A stretch of 64,000 bases of DNA, taken from contig JAGCXQ010000005.1 in assembly GCA_017961235.1 (NCBI GenBank), positions 124,001 through 188,000 of the forward strand. Reading direction: 5' to 3'. Under the pieces are notes generated by a model that saw only the letters and a list, made by a program, of their open reading frames with translations, was not told the DNA's origin and made no database searches. Both the position numbers and the translations under genes were made by a program. Numbering within the stretch: position 1 is the first letter of the stretch; the number at the start of each line of letters is the position of its first letter. Positions 10,201 through 18,830 of the stretch are shown here, piece after piece. This DNA comes from Clostridiales bacterium. Lineage in GTDB: Bacteria; Bacillota; Clostridia; Saccharofermentanales; Saccharofermentanaceae.

Positions 10201-11889
10201 AGAGGATCTGTAGGATCTTCTCTGGTGGCGACTTTCTCGGGTATTTCGGAAGTAAATCCCCTGGCGCCTCATAGAAGATGCCCGAAGTGTAAGTACTCTG
10301 AATTTGACCTGACCGGTACGTACGGTTCCGGATATGACCTTCCGATTGAGCCGTGTCCGAAATGCGGTACGACGATGATCTCCGACGGTCAGGATATCCC
10401 GTTTGAAACCTTCCTCGGATTTAATGGTGATAAGCAGCCGGATATCGATCTGAACTTCTCCGGTGAGTATCAGCCGCGTGCGCATAAATATGTTGAAGAA
10501 CTGTTCGGAAAACACCATACTTTCCGCGCGGGTACGATCGGATGCTTCGCGGATAAAAATGCGATCGCCCTCGTGAAGAATATCTGTGAATCGAAGGGCG
10601 AGGTCGTGACGGATGCGGAGCTGAACCGCCGTGCGGCCGGCCTCATCGGCGTAAAGAGAACGACAGGCCAGCATCCGGGCGGAATCGTCGTACTTCCGAA
10701 GGAGATGGATATCTATGAGTTTACGCCGGTACAGCATCCGGCAAATAAGCTCGACTGCGGTATTATCACCACGCACTATGACTTTAATGCGCTGCATGAT
10801 ACGATCCTGAAGCTCGATATCTTAGGTCACGATGATCCGACCATGATCCGTATGCTCACGGACCTTACCGGTGTCGATGTCCATACGATCCCGATTCCGG
10901 ATCCGAAGGTCATGTCTCTGTTTACATCTACAGAGGCTCTCGGCATCCCGGATGGTACATCGCCTGCGGAAGCCGCTACTCTCGGACTTCCGGAGCTCGG
11001 TACCAAGATGGCGCGTGAGATGATAAAAGAGACGAAACCGTCCCGGTTCTATGACCTTGTTCAGCTGATGGGTCTTTCCCACGGTACGGACGTATGGAAC
11101 GGTAACGCACAGGATCTTATCCGGAATGGAACCTGTACGCTGAATACCGTTATCGGATGCCGTGACTCGATCATGACACAGCTGATCTACTGGGGAATGC
11201 CGAATAAAGAAGCATTTGATATCATGGAAGCCGTCCGAAAAGGTAAGGTCGCGAAGGGAAAAGAACCCAGATGGCCGGACTTTAAGGCACACATGCAGGA
11301 AAAGGGCGTACCGGACTGGTATATCGATTCCTGTAATAAGATCAAATACATGTTCCCGAAGGCACATGCTGCCGCGTACGCGATCTCCGCGCTTCGTATC
11401 GCATGGTTCAAGGTGAACTATCCGGAAGAATATTACTGCGCGTTCTTTACGATCCGTGCCGATGAATTTGATGGTGATCTTCTCTGTAAGGGCATCGAGT
11501 ATGTCACGGCCAAGCGTAAGGAACTGGATAATGGCCTTCAGAGACGTAAGCCGAATGAAAAAGCACTGTACTATCTCTGTGAACTGGTAGAGGAGATGTA
11601 TCTGCGCGGTATATCTTTTGTGCCGTACGATCTCACGAAGTCAGATGCGGTGAAGTTTATAAAGGTGGAGAAGGGAAAGATCCTTCCTCCATTTAATGTC
11701 ATTCCGTCGATCAGTACATCGATGGCGGAAGGCATCGTTCAGGCAAGGAATGAACGTCCGTTCACTACTCAGGAAGACCTGCAGGAGCGCGCTCATCTCG
11801 GTCCTTCGGCGATGAAAAAACTCGAAGAGGAAGGACTCATCTCGCAGTTCCCGAGAACCCGGCAGATGGATCTTTTCGATCTGCTGTAA
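7255..11889 (+). CDS. polC: DNA polymerase III alpha subunit, PolC type
   Basis: Replicative polymerase of Gram-positive bacteria with built-in proofreading. In order: N-terminal domain (about 1-160), a charged low-complexity linker rich in Lys, Glu and Ala (about 160-250), an OB-fold region, a PHP domain beginning IELHAHTKMSEKDAV and split by the exonuclease, a DEDD exonuclease beginning FVALDVETTGLDC with the later HRAMGDC, then the polymerase core with GSRGSVGSSLVATF, a zinc module CPKC...CPKC (about 1010-1045) and PDIDLNFS. At 1544 residues it is about 100 longer than B. subtilis PolC (1437), at least partly from the N-terminal linker. GGAAGGA lies 11 bases before the ATG. Confidence 0.97.
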   Translation: MTLYEFALQASQDEDLAKIAKAIPSEVQEIRIDERFEGMELKIELTGPITTRRALKALEQYLKQVLHLSHVRIFISNISSDYGKQSLQPVMDWILWVIHTKTGYGACIDEIVPSGESVRVILSTQLTDEIKDGISAFINDFTSTYLMTGWDVRYEYNPPDTSAESDPDYFLNRMRERAVKQARKAVDEAVSSEGKAPETKKEQKAASSKKTDKIDPEMDKGSWEYKSIVEKQHIKQEKKSDFRRGQKFEDVSEAGEVIWGFCDMASKKYKIKDAISKAGSNLLTSDTVIRLEGEIKVDQESQRLVGKNKNMILYKFFLSDDTYAVDCVFFPSPKDADQLNDKFGKGGYVGVSATIGYSKFDGQINASVKGFYVAKPPKKRMDLAEEKRIELHAHTKMSEKDAVIEPKDLIKTAYRMGHPACAITDHGVVQGFNDAYSAYKECKKKGEVPGFKLIFGMEGYLVDDGNCIAYHIGEEDVSLDSFVALDVETTGLDCTKEGLLEIAAIRYEKGEDGNYSETGVFTTMVNPGVPISDKAKELTGITEDMLEGAPTPFEAVTKLAEFLKKEDILVGHNIFFDMGFIREAGFQIDIEQLDEEKHHPYRVKFYQPELDTVSAVTFLYPDMQKHNLKDACEFLGIVNESEHRAMGDCRASAQILLRCIKDFGFTSCKQMNDHVGLLPKSEVTKRKTPSYHIIFLVKDTLGLYNLYRMVSEGHTEYFCMRPRIPKSEVRYLSAGIIIGGACERGQIFRAVHQAYISHGNNIDSTLEFLSSDSAFNRMIRLYDYFEIQPICNNEFYLREEDSGLHTKEDLININKIISIMADRVGKPCCATTDAHFLDQKDGEYRKYMLMDMGFKDAELQSDLYFRTTDEMLEEFAYLGEERAKEVVIDAPRKIVEPVRDDIKPFPDGTYPPVILSAPDDLRAIVNKTMKEMYEHEGVIPDIVQERVDKELNSIIGNGYSIMYYIAYKLVGKSNSDGYVVGSRGSVGSSLVATFSGISEVNPLAPHRRCPKCKYSEFDLTGTYGSGYDLPIEPCPKCGTTMISDGQDIPFETFLGFNGDKQPDIDLNFSGEYQPRAHKYVEELFGKHHTFRAGTIGCFADKNAIALVKNICESKGEVVTDAELNRRAAGLIGVKRTTGQHPGGIVVLPKEMDIYEFTPVQHPANKLDCGIITTHYDFNALHDTILKLDILGHDDPTMIRMLTDLTGVDVHTIPIPDPKVMSLFTSTEALGIPDGTSPAEAATLGLPELGTKMAREMIKETKPSRFYDLVQLMGLSHGTDVWNGNAQDLIRNGTCTLNTVIGCRDSIMTQLIYWGMPNKEAFDIMEAVRKGKVAKGKEPRWPDFKAHMQEKGVPDWYIDSCNKIKYMFPKAHAAAYAISALRIAWFKVNYPEEYYCAFFTIRADEFDGDLLCKGIEYVTAKRKELDNGLQRRKPNEKALYYLCELVEEMYLRGISFVPYDLTKSDAVKFIKVEKGKILPPFNVIPSISTSMAEGIVQARNERPFTTQEDLQERAHLGPSAMKKLEEEGLISQFPRTRQMDLFDLL

Positions 11890-11933
11890 GGAAGTAAACC
11901 GGAAGTAAAACGATCTTTGTGAAAGGAGAGGCC

Positions 11934-14177
11934 ATGATCGCTCAAGTTGTCCTTCGCGACTGTGTATGGCAGACAAATAAGATCTACGACTATCTGGTCC
12001 CGGAAGAACTCCTTGGAAAGATCCGGGAAGGTCAGTACGTGCGGGTGCTTTTCGGGAAGGGAAACAGAGCCGAGGTGGCACTTGTATTAAATCTGAAGGA
12101 AACTTCCGACTCGAAATATAAACTGAAAACGATCGATTCCCTGGTCGAGGAAGAGCCCGTCCTGAATCAGGAACAGCTCGATATTCTCCGCTTCGTGGTG
12201 AAGCGGTATTCCTGTACTTATGGTTCTGCGATGCACCAGATGGTGCCGGCACTTGTGACGAAACGCTCGGGAAGATCGCAGCTGGTCGTTTCCCTGGAAT
12301 CGCAGGAAAAGGCGAAGCAGGCCCTCGAGAGCGAGGCGGTCGGATCGATCCAGCAGATCCGTGCGCTGGAATGGCTTCTGGAAGTGGAAGAGATGACACT
12401 TTCAGATCTCATGCAGGAACTGTCGATCAGCAGATCCCCGATCGATACGCTCTCGAAAAACGGCCTGGTGAAGATCCGTTCCGTGAAGTTTTCCGCAGAG
12501 GAGCTTCAGAAAAAAGAGATGCAGGATGAGGAGATCCCGGTCATTCCCAAAGAAGAGATCGATCTTAATCCCGAACAGCAGACGGCGGTGGATACGGTCC
12601 TCTCGAATGAAGGAAAGAAAGAGTTCCTGCTTTTTGGTGTGACCGGAAGCGGAAAGACGGAGGTATATCTTCGTATTACGAAGAAGATCCTAAGCGAAGG
12701 CGGAAGTGTGCTGTATCTCGTGCCTGAGATATCGCTTACTCCACAGACGGTCGCAAGGATCCGGTCTCATTTTCCGACCCGGATCGCTGTGCTTCACAGC
12801 CGGATGACAGCGAAAGAAAGATATGATTCCTGGAAGATGATCCAGAAAGGCGAAGTCAATATCGTGGTCGGCGCGAGGTCGGCGGTATTTGCACCGGTAC
12901 AGAATCTTAAGCTCATCATACTCGACGAAGAACACGATTCCTCCTACAAAGCCGATACGCTCCTTAGGTATTCCGCGCGTGATGTTGCCAGATACCGTGC
13001 CAGAAAAGCGGGGATCAAGCTTCTCCTGGGATCAGCCACGCCTTCCATCGAGACATTCTATGCGGCCAAGCTCGGCTATATTCAGATGCTCACACTGAAG
13101 AATCGTGCCGTAAGCGGTGCGGTACTTCCGAAGGTCGAGATCATCGATATGCAAAAAGAACTCGAAGGGAACAACCGCTCGATGTTCAGCAGAAAACTGT
13201 TTACCGCGATGAAGGAGGCACTTTCCCGCGGGGAACAGGTCATGCTTCTTTTAAACCGAAGAGGATTTTCCCAGAATATCTACTGCACATCCTGCCGCTC
13301 CATGATCCGCTGTCCGGACTGTGATGTTCCGATGACACTTCATACCAAGACCATGGGAAGACATAAGCTTCTGATCTGCCACTACTGCGGAAAGGTCATC
13401 CCGCAGCCGGATACATGTCCATACTGCTCCAGTGAATTTCTCGCAATTCGTGGTGACGGGGTGCAGAAACTGGAGGACTGGGCAGAACAGGATTTCCCCG
13501 GAGCACGTGTCCTTCGAATGGACCAGGATACTACATCATACCGCGGCGCCCATGAGAAGATCCTGACTGCATTTAAGAATCATGAAGCGGATATTCTTGT
13601 CGGGACACAGATGATCGCTAAAGGCCATGATTTCCCGAAGGTGTCGGTCGTCGGCATACTGGGGGCGGACAGTGTCCTGTGGCAGAGCGACTACCGTGCA
13701 AGGGAGAGAGCTTTTCAGTTACTGGCACAGATCAGCGGAAGAGCCGGAAGAGGTGATGTGCCGGGACGTGTTTTTATCCAGACACTTTGCCCGGATTCCG
13801 AGATATACACATATGCAGCATCTCAGGACTACGAAAAGTTCTTCGAGAGCGAGATCCAGTACAGAGAGCAGTTATCCTATCCGCCTTTCCGTGCGATCGG
13901 CGGTATCATGATCACGCATGAGAATGAGGAAGCGTGCAGCATGCAGGCCAATATGGTCGCCGGAACCCTTCGGGAGATGGCGATAAACCTCGGTGACGAT
14001 ATGATGATCCTGGGTCCGTGCCCGGCAGGCATTCCCAGACTTCTGAACCGGTACCGCTACCAGATCGTCGTCCGTGCAAAGAATAAAGGCCTGCTTTCTG
14101 ACGGATTTACCAAGCTTCAGCAGTCTTATGCGGGATATGGAATATCTATCTCTACGGATATCGACGCGATGTGGTAA
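11934..14177 (+). CDS. priA: Primosomal replication restart helicase PriA
   Basis: 3'-5' superfamily-2 helicase that reloads the replisome at stalled forks. Visible motifs: Walker A GVTGSGKTEVYL, DEEH box in ILDEEHDSSYK, GSATPS, and the zinc-binding insertion with CTSC, CPDC, CHYC and CPYC pairs. I choose the ATG at 11934 over the in-frame GTG at 11919, because AAAGGAGAG at 11922-11930 is then the ribosome-binding site; this gives 747 residues, a normal length. It lies between polC and def, a common Firmicute setting. Confidence 0.95.
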   Translation: MIAQVVLRDCVWQTNKIYDYLVPEELLGKIREGQYVRVLFGKGNRAEVALVLNLKETSDSKYKLKTIDSLVEEEPVLNQEQLDILRFVVKRYSCTYGSAMHQMVPALVTKRSGRSQLVVSLESQEKAKQALESEAVGSIQQIRALEWLLEVEEMTLSDLMQELSISRSPIDTLSKNGLVKIRSVKFSAEELQKKEMQDEEIPVIPKEEIDLNPEQQTAVDTVLSNEGKKEFLLFGVTGSGKTEVYLRITKKILSEGGSVLYLVPEISLTPQTVARIRSHFPTRIAVLHSRMTAKERYDSWKMIQKGEVNIVVGARSAVFAPVQNLKLIILDEEHDSSYKADTLLRYSARDVARYRARKAGIKLLLGSATPSIETFYAAKLGYIQMLTLKNRAVSGAVLPKVEIIDMQKELEGNNRSMFSRKLFTAMKEALSRGEQVMLLLNRRGFSQNIYCTSCRSMIRCPDCDVPMTLHTKTMGRHKLLICHYCGKVIPQPDTCPYCSSEFLAIRGDGVQKLEDWAEQDFPGARVLRMDQDTTSYRGAHEKILTAFKNHEADILVGTQMIAKGHDFPKVSVVGILGADSVLWQSDYRARERAFQLLAQISGRAGRGDVPGRVFIQTLCPDSEIYTYAASQDYEKFFESEIQYREQLSYPPFRAIGGIMITHENEEACSMQANMVAGTLREMAINLGDDMMILGPCPAGIPRLLNRYRYQIVVRAKNKGLLSDGFTKLQQSYAGYGISISTDIDAMW

Positions 14178-14211
14178 AATGTATAATCATACTTCATGAG
14201 GTGAAAGAACC

Positions 14212-14697
14212 ATGGCAATGCGTGAGATCGTAGTGGATGGAGATCCGATCCTTCGGAAAAAGTCCCGTCCGGTTGAGAAATTTGATGAAAAACTCGCCAC
14301 ACTTTTAGATGATATGGCGGAAACTATGTATTTTGAGAACAGAGGTATCGGTATTGCCGCTGTACAGGTCGGTATCCTGAGACGTATCTTTGTAGTCGAT
14401 GTCGGAGATGAAAACGGCAAGATCGAGTTCATCAACCCGGAGATCTATGAAAGAAACGGAACACAGCTTTTTATGGAAGGCTGCCTCTCCTGCCCGGGGA
14501 AAAACGGATATGTCGAAAGACCGGAAAGGATCCGGGTTCGCGCACAGAACAGAAACGGTGAGTGGTTCGATATGGAAGCGACAGATCTTCTGGCGGTATG
14601 CATCTGCCACGAATATGATCATCTCGACGGTATTCTCTTCATTGATAAAGTGGTAGAGGTCGAAGAGGAAGAACTCGAAGACGGAGAAGAAGAGTAA
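14212..14697 (+). CDS. def: Peptide deformylase
   Basis: Removes the formyl group from the N-terminal methionine of nascent proteins. All three metallo-enzyme motifs are present: GIGIAAVQVG, EGCLSCPG (metal Cys) and CHEYDHLDG (two metal His and the catalytic Glu). It has an acidic C-terminal tail of Glu and Asp. A TATAAT at 14182-14187 lies in the short gap after priA and could be a local promoter, without a clear -35. It is followed after two bases by fmt, which adds the formyl group that Def removes. Confidence 0.96.
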   Translation: MAMREIVVDGDPILRKKSRPVEKFDEKLATLLDDMAETMYFENRGIGIAAVQVGILRRIFVVDVGDENGKIEFINPEIYERNGTQLFMEGCLSCPGKNGYVERPERIRVRAQNRNGEWFDMEATDLLAVCICHEYDHLDGILFIDKVVEVEEEELEDGEEE

Positions 14698-14699
14698 TT

Positions 14700-15665
14700 A
14701 TGCGTGTCATTTTTATGGGAACGCCGGAACTGGCAGCAACCGTTCTCTCCCGGCTGGTGGAAGAAAAGTACGAGGTAGTACTCTGTGTGACGCAGCCGGA
14801 TAAACCTGTGGGAAGAAAGATGATCCTTACTGCTCCTCCGGCTAAAGTAGAAGCCGAGAAGAATGGTATCGAGGTATGGCAGCCCAATACTCTCCGAAGT
14901 GAAGAAGCGCTCGCTAAGATCGCATCTTATGCGCCGGATATGATCATTACCGCCGCATATGGTAAGATCCTTCCACAGGCGATGCTCGATCTTCCGAAGT
15001 ATGGATGCCTGAATGTACACGGATCGCTTCTTCCGAAATACAGAGGCGCTGCTCCGGTTCAGTGGGCGATCTTAAATGAAGATGAGAAGACCGGTATCAC
15101 GATCATGAAAATGGATGCCGGTATGGATACCGGGGATATCCTTACCCAGGAAAAAGTCATTATCGATTCCAGAGTACATACACCGGAACTGATGGCGCAG
15201 CTTGCGTCGGTCGGCGCAGATCTTCTGATCCGTACGATCCCCGGATATGTGGACGGATCGATTCAGCCTGTTCCACAGAAAGAAGAGGATGCGACCATGT
15301 CTCCTCCGATCTTGAAGGATCAGGGAAAGATCACATGGAATAAAAAGAGTTCATCGATCGCCGCACAGGTACGTGCACTATCTTCCTGGCCGGGAGCTTC
15401 CACTATATGGAAGGGCGGGAAACTGAAGATCTATGATGCTGTCCCGGCAGAAGATGAAACTATTCTTACAAACTACAAAGAGCAGCATGGAGATCCGGTC
15501 CCGGGCACAGTACTATATGCCCGCAAAGGAACTCTCGCCATCATGTGCCAGGATAAGCCTTTGCTTCTTTTAGAGCTTCAGCCGGCGTCCGGTAAACGCA
15601 TGAAGGCGATCGACTGCGCGCATAACTTCGAAGTCGGTGCAATAATGGAGGATGAGGCGGAATGA
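14700..15665 (+). CDS. fmt: Methionyl-tRNA formyltransferase
   Basis: Transfers formyl from 10-formyl-tetrahydrofolate to initiator Met-tRNA. The N-terminal FMGTPELAATVL and the signature HGSLLPKYRGAAPVQWAI (catalytic His and folate site) are clear, and the later MDAGMDTGDI is also typical. Length 321 is standard and the C-terminal OB-like domain is intact. The end overlaps rsmB by ATGA, so the def-fmt-rsmB-rlmN-prpC-prkC genes appear to be one translationally coupled operon. Confidence 0.97.
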   Translation: MRVIFMGTPELAATVLSRLVEEKYEVVLCVTQPDKPVGRKMILTAPPAKVEAEKNGIEVWQPNTLRSEEALAKIASYAPDMIITAAYGKILPQAMLDLPKYGCLNVHGSLLPKYRGAAPVQWAILNEDEKTGITIMKMDAGMDTGDILTQEKVIIDSRVHTPELMAQLASVGADLLIRTIPGYVDGSIQPVPQKEEDATMSPPILKDQGKITWNKKSSSIAAQVRALSSWPGASTIWKGGKLKIYDAVPAEDETILTNYKEQHGDPVPGTVLYARKGTLAIMCQDKPLLLLELQPASGKRMKAIDCAHNFEVGAIMEDEAE

Positions 15666-17038
15666 CCCCTTCTTCGGACGATGCCAGAAAAACGGCATAC
15701 CGCTGTTTGATGGAAGTCCTGGAAAACGAGGGCTATTCCAATCTTGTGCTGAAACAGGAATTGGCCGGCTCATCTCTTTCCTCTCAGGATCGATCTTTCG
15801 TTACTGCGATGGTCTATGGAACGATCACAAGAGTATATACGATCGACGCTCTTCTTGCGCCCTATCTTAAGAGAGAAATCGATAAGCTGGATGCATCTGT
15901 CCGTACATGTCTGCGCATGGGCGCGTGGCAGGTGCTTTTCGCATATGGGGTGAAGGACTATGCGGCAGTGTCGGCAACCGTTGACCTGGCCAGAGATGTC
16001 TGTCCGAAAGGATCGGAAACCATGGTAAACGCTGTTCTGCGCAAGGTTGCAAAAGAAGGCTCCGAGAAACTTGCGAATATCCCGGTAAAGAAGGATAACA
16101 TCCGCTATTCCCTGAAAAGCGAGATAACAGGGTGCCTCATCAAGTGGTATGGCAGGGAAAAGGCCGAAAGCATCATGGAAGCATTTCTTACGATCCCGAA
16201 GGTGACCATACGTCCCAATCCCCTGAAGGTGCCCGATACAGATACCTTGGTAAAAGAACTGGCCGAGGACTCTATCCGCGCGGAAAAAGATGCGCTCCTT
16301 CCGGAGGCGGCGGATATTCTCGGAAACAGTATGGATATCTCTGATTCCGCATCTTACCGTGACGGGCACTTCTCCGTGCAAAGCCTGTCCGCCATGCTCG
16401 TCGGACGGATCGCTTCTCCGGAGGAAAACTGGAAGGTGCTTGATACCTGCAGTGCGCCTGGAGGAAAAACGGCCCATCTTGCGGAATTGATGGGAAATAA
16501 GGGACTCATCGATGCGCTCGATGCCAATGATGTCCGTCTGAAGATGGTAGATCTGACCGCTGAAAGACTCGGGCTTTCGATCATCTCGACGATGCACTAT
16601 GACTGCACGTATCTCAAGGACGAGAAGGAAAAACTTCTTCCGGAATATGATCTGGTACTCTGTGACGTGCCCTGCAGCGGGCTTGGACTTCTACACAGAA
16701 AGCCGGATATCCGTATCTCCATGAGCTACGAAAAGATGCAGGATCTTCTTCCGGTTCAGGAGAGCATCCTGGAGAACAGCTGCCTGCGGGTGAAAAAGGG
16801 AGGATACCTCATCTATAGCACCTGTACGATCAATCCGAATGAAAATGAAAAACAGGTAGAAGCTTTCCTTTCCCGGCACGATGACTTTGAATGCGTGCCA
16901 TTTACAGAGCTTCTTCCGGATAAACTGAAGAATAACCCGAGACTTTCCGCAAGCAGCGGGGAAGGAAAAATGACGATCCTTCCGGATGAAGAAGGAATGG
17001 ACGGATTCTTTATTGCGAAGATGAGGAGGAAAAACTGA
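15662..17038 (+). CDS. rsmB: 16S rRNA (cytosine-967-C5)-methyltransferase RsmB
   Basis: Methylates C967 of 16S rRNA using S-adenosylmethionine. The N-terminal ~140 residues are a NusB-like RNA-binding domain. The C-terminal Rossmann domain carries the SAM-loop CSAPGGKTAHLAE and the two cysteines of the RNA m5C class: DVPCSGLG and STCTINPNE. Length 458 is normal. It overlaps fmt by four bases at its start and rlmN by one base at its end. Confidence 0.94.
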   Translation: MTPSSDDARKTAYRCLMEVLENEGYSNLVLKQELAGSSLSSQDRSFVTAMVYGTITRVYTIDALLAPYLKREIDKLDASVRTCLRMGAWQVLFAYGVKDYAAVSATVDLARDVCPKGSETMVNAVLRKVAKEGSEKLANIPVKKDNIRYSLKSEITGCLIKWYGREKAESIMEAFLTIPKVTIRPNPLKVPDTDTLVKELAEDSIRAEKDALLPEAADILGNSMDISDSASYRDGHFSVQSLSAMLVGRIASPEENWKVLDTCSAPGGKTAHLAELMGNKGLIDALDANDVRLKMVDLTAERLGLSIISTMHYDCTYLKDEKEKLLPEYDLVLCDVPCSGLGLLHRKPDIRISMSYEKMQDLLPVQESILENSCLRVKKGGYLIYSTCTINPNENEKQVEAFLSRHDDFECVPFTELLPDKLKNNPRLSASSGEGKMTILPDEEGMDGFFIAKMRRKN

Positions 17039-18078
17039 TGCCGAAGAAATTTATCCTGGACATGGATCTTCCTTCCTGGGAAGAATATATGAAAGAAAAG
17101 GGTTACCCGAAATTCCGGGCATCACAGGTCTTTTCCTGGTGCAGCAAGGGCGTGATCGATCTCGATAAGATGTCGAATGTTCCGGCAAATATCAAGGAAT
17201 CGCTCCGCGAGGACTTCGTCGTCGAGAGCATGAGTATCGAGAAGCATCTCGTATCGGAGATCGACGGGACCCAGAAATTCGTGTTCCGCCTCTATGACGG
17301 CCACTGTATCGAGACAGTACTGATGCGTTATAAGACCGGCCTTTCGATCTGTATCTCCTCACAGGCCGGATGTAAGATGGGATGCCGCTTCTGCGCATCG
17401 GCTCACGCCGGATTCGGAAGATCACTGACAAGAGGCGAGATGCTGGGTCAGGTGCTGCTTGCAGGTGCTTTTGCCGGAGAAAGGATCCATAGCGTCGTAG
17501 TTATGGGAATCGGTGAGCCGTTTGACAATTATGAGGAACTGATCGGTTTCCTGCACCTCGCGAATGACGAAAAAGGGCTGAATCTCGGCGCTAGACACAT
17601 CACGGTGTCAACTTGCGGACTTGTACCGCAAATGATACAATTTTCTTTGATCGATATGCAGGTGAATCTGTCTGTTTCTCTACATGCGCCGAATGATGAG
17701 CTCCGCAAGAGTATCATGCCGATCGCAAACCGGTATAGCCTGAAAGAACTCCTTGAGGCCTGCCGGACATATGAGAAAAACACGAACCGCAGGATCACTT
17801 TCGAGTATTCGCTGTTTGACGGAGTAAATGACACTCCGGAGTGTGCTCGGGAACTGTGCCGTGTACTCAAAGGGATCCACTGCCATATCAATCTGATCGC
17901 CGCCAATGAATTTGACGGCAGTCCGTTTCATAGAAGTAAACCGGGATCGGTACGTGCGTTCCAGGATCTTCTTGAAAAGTCAGGTATGACCGTGACCCTT
18001 CGACGCGAGATGGGTACAGACATTATGGCCGCCTGCGGTCAGTTACGCAGAGGCTTGCAGGAGAAAAAAGAGACATGA
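17038..18078 (+). CDS. rlmN: 23S rRNA (adenine-2503-C2)-methyltransferase, radical SAM
   Basis: Radical-SAM enzyme that methylates A2503 of 23S rRNA (and some tRNAs) at C2. The cluster motif CKMGCRFC has its cysteines at residues 112, 116 and 119, and a C-terminal Cys at about 333 (in AACGQL) corresponds to the methyl-carrying cysteine. MGIGEPFDNYE is the family's conserved SAM-binding block, with Phe and Asp where MGMGEPL is commoner. The start overlaps the rsmB stop as TGATG. Confidence 0.95.
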   Translation: MPKKFILDMDLPSWEEYMKEKGYPKFRASQVFSWCSKGVIDLDKMSNVPANIKESLREDFVVESMSIEKHLVSEIDGTQKFVFRLYDGHCIETVLMRYKTGLSICISSQAGCKMGCRFCASAHAGFGRSLTRGEMLGQVLLAGAFAGERIHSVVVMGIGEPFDNYEELIGFLHLANDEKGLNLGARHITVSTCGLVPQMIQFSLIDMQVNLSVSLHAPNDELRKSIMPIANRYSLKELLEACRTYEKNTNRRITFEYSLFDGVNDTPECARELCRVLKGIHCHINLIAANEFDGSPFHRSKPGSVRAFQDLLEKSGMTVTLRREMGTDIMAACGQLRRGLQEKKET

Positions 18079-18830
18079 AAGTAGTGAGTGTATCCGACAA
18101 AGGTCTGGTGCGCACAAACAATGAGGATTGTCTTGCGGTGTTTTCCGTAGGTAAAGACGAGTGTTTCGTCATCGCGGACGGCATGGGCGGTCATGCGGCC
18201 GGAGAACTGGCGAGTAAGACCGCGGTCGAGTATGTCTCACAGTCTCTTAATGAGTATCTTTTTGAAGCGGACGATGCTCAGAAACTCCAGAAACTACTGG
18301 CTTTTACCCTGGAAAAAGCAAATGTAAAAGTATATCTGGCTTCCCTTGGAAGTTTCCGCTATCGTGGCATGGGAACGACGCTGACGGTGGCAGTTCTTCG
18401 AGACAAGACACTCTATATCTCCCATATCGGTGACTGTCGTGCATATCTGCTTCACGGGCAGAGAATGAAGACACTTACGACAGATCATACGCTTGTTCAG
18501 AGAATGGTCGATAAGGGTATGATCACGAAGGAAGAAGCGAGAAGTCATCCGAAAAGACATGTGCTTCTACGGTCACTGGGCGTAAACGAATATGTCAAGC
18601 CGGATACCTTCTCAGTTGAAATTAGCAACGGAGATGTTATACTGTTATGTTCAGACGGTCTTTATGGCTGTGTGGAAGATAAGACAATACGTGCAGTGCT
18701 GCGGAAACATAAAGATCTGAATTATTGTCTGCAGCTGCTGAAGGACCTGGCAGAAGCTGCCGGAGCTCCTGATAATATATCGATGATCTTGGCAGAATGC
18801 GAGATCCGTAAAGGCAAGGAGAGAACATGA
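18075..18830 (+). CDS. prpC: PP2C-family Ser/Thr protein phosphatase (PrpC/Stp)
   Basis: Metal-dependent phosphatase that reverses phosphorylation by the PASTA kinase encoded next to it. Metal-site motifs are seen: IADGMGGHAAGE near residue 35, GDCRAYL in the middle, LLCSDGLYG and the final DNIS. Length 251 is that of Stp/PrpC. The ATG overlaps the rlmN stop (ATGA), and the prkC ATG overlaps this gene's stop, the conserved Firmicute pair. Confidence 0.95.
   Translation: MKVVSVSDKGLVRTNNEDCLAVFSVGKDECFVIADGMGGHAAGELASKTAVEYVSQSLNEYLFEADDAQKLQKLLAFTLEKANVKVYLASLGSFRYRGMGTTLTVAVLRDKTLYISHIGDCRAYLLHGQRMKTLTTDHTLVQRMVDKGMITKEEARSHPKRHVLLRSLGVNEYVKPDTFSVEISNGDVILLCSDGLYGCVEDKTIRAVLRKHKDLNYCLQLLKDLAEAAGAPDNISMILAECEIRKGKERT

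Noticed and set aside
8248..11367. Several open frames on the minus strand inside polC
   Set aside because: Arg-, His- and Ile-rich shadow frames with no ribosome-binding sites or known motifs.
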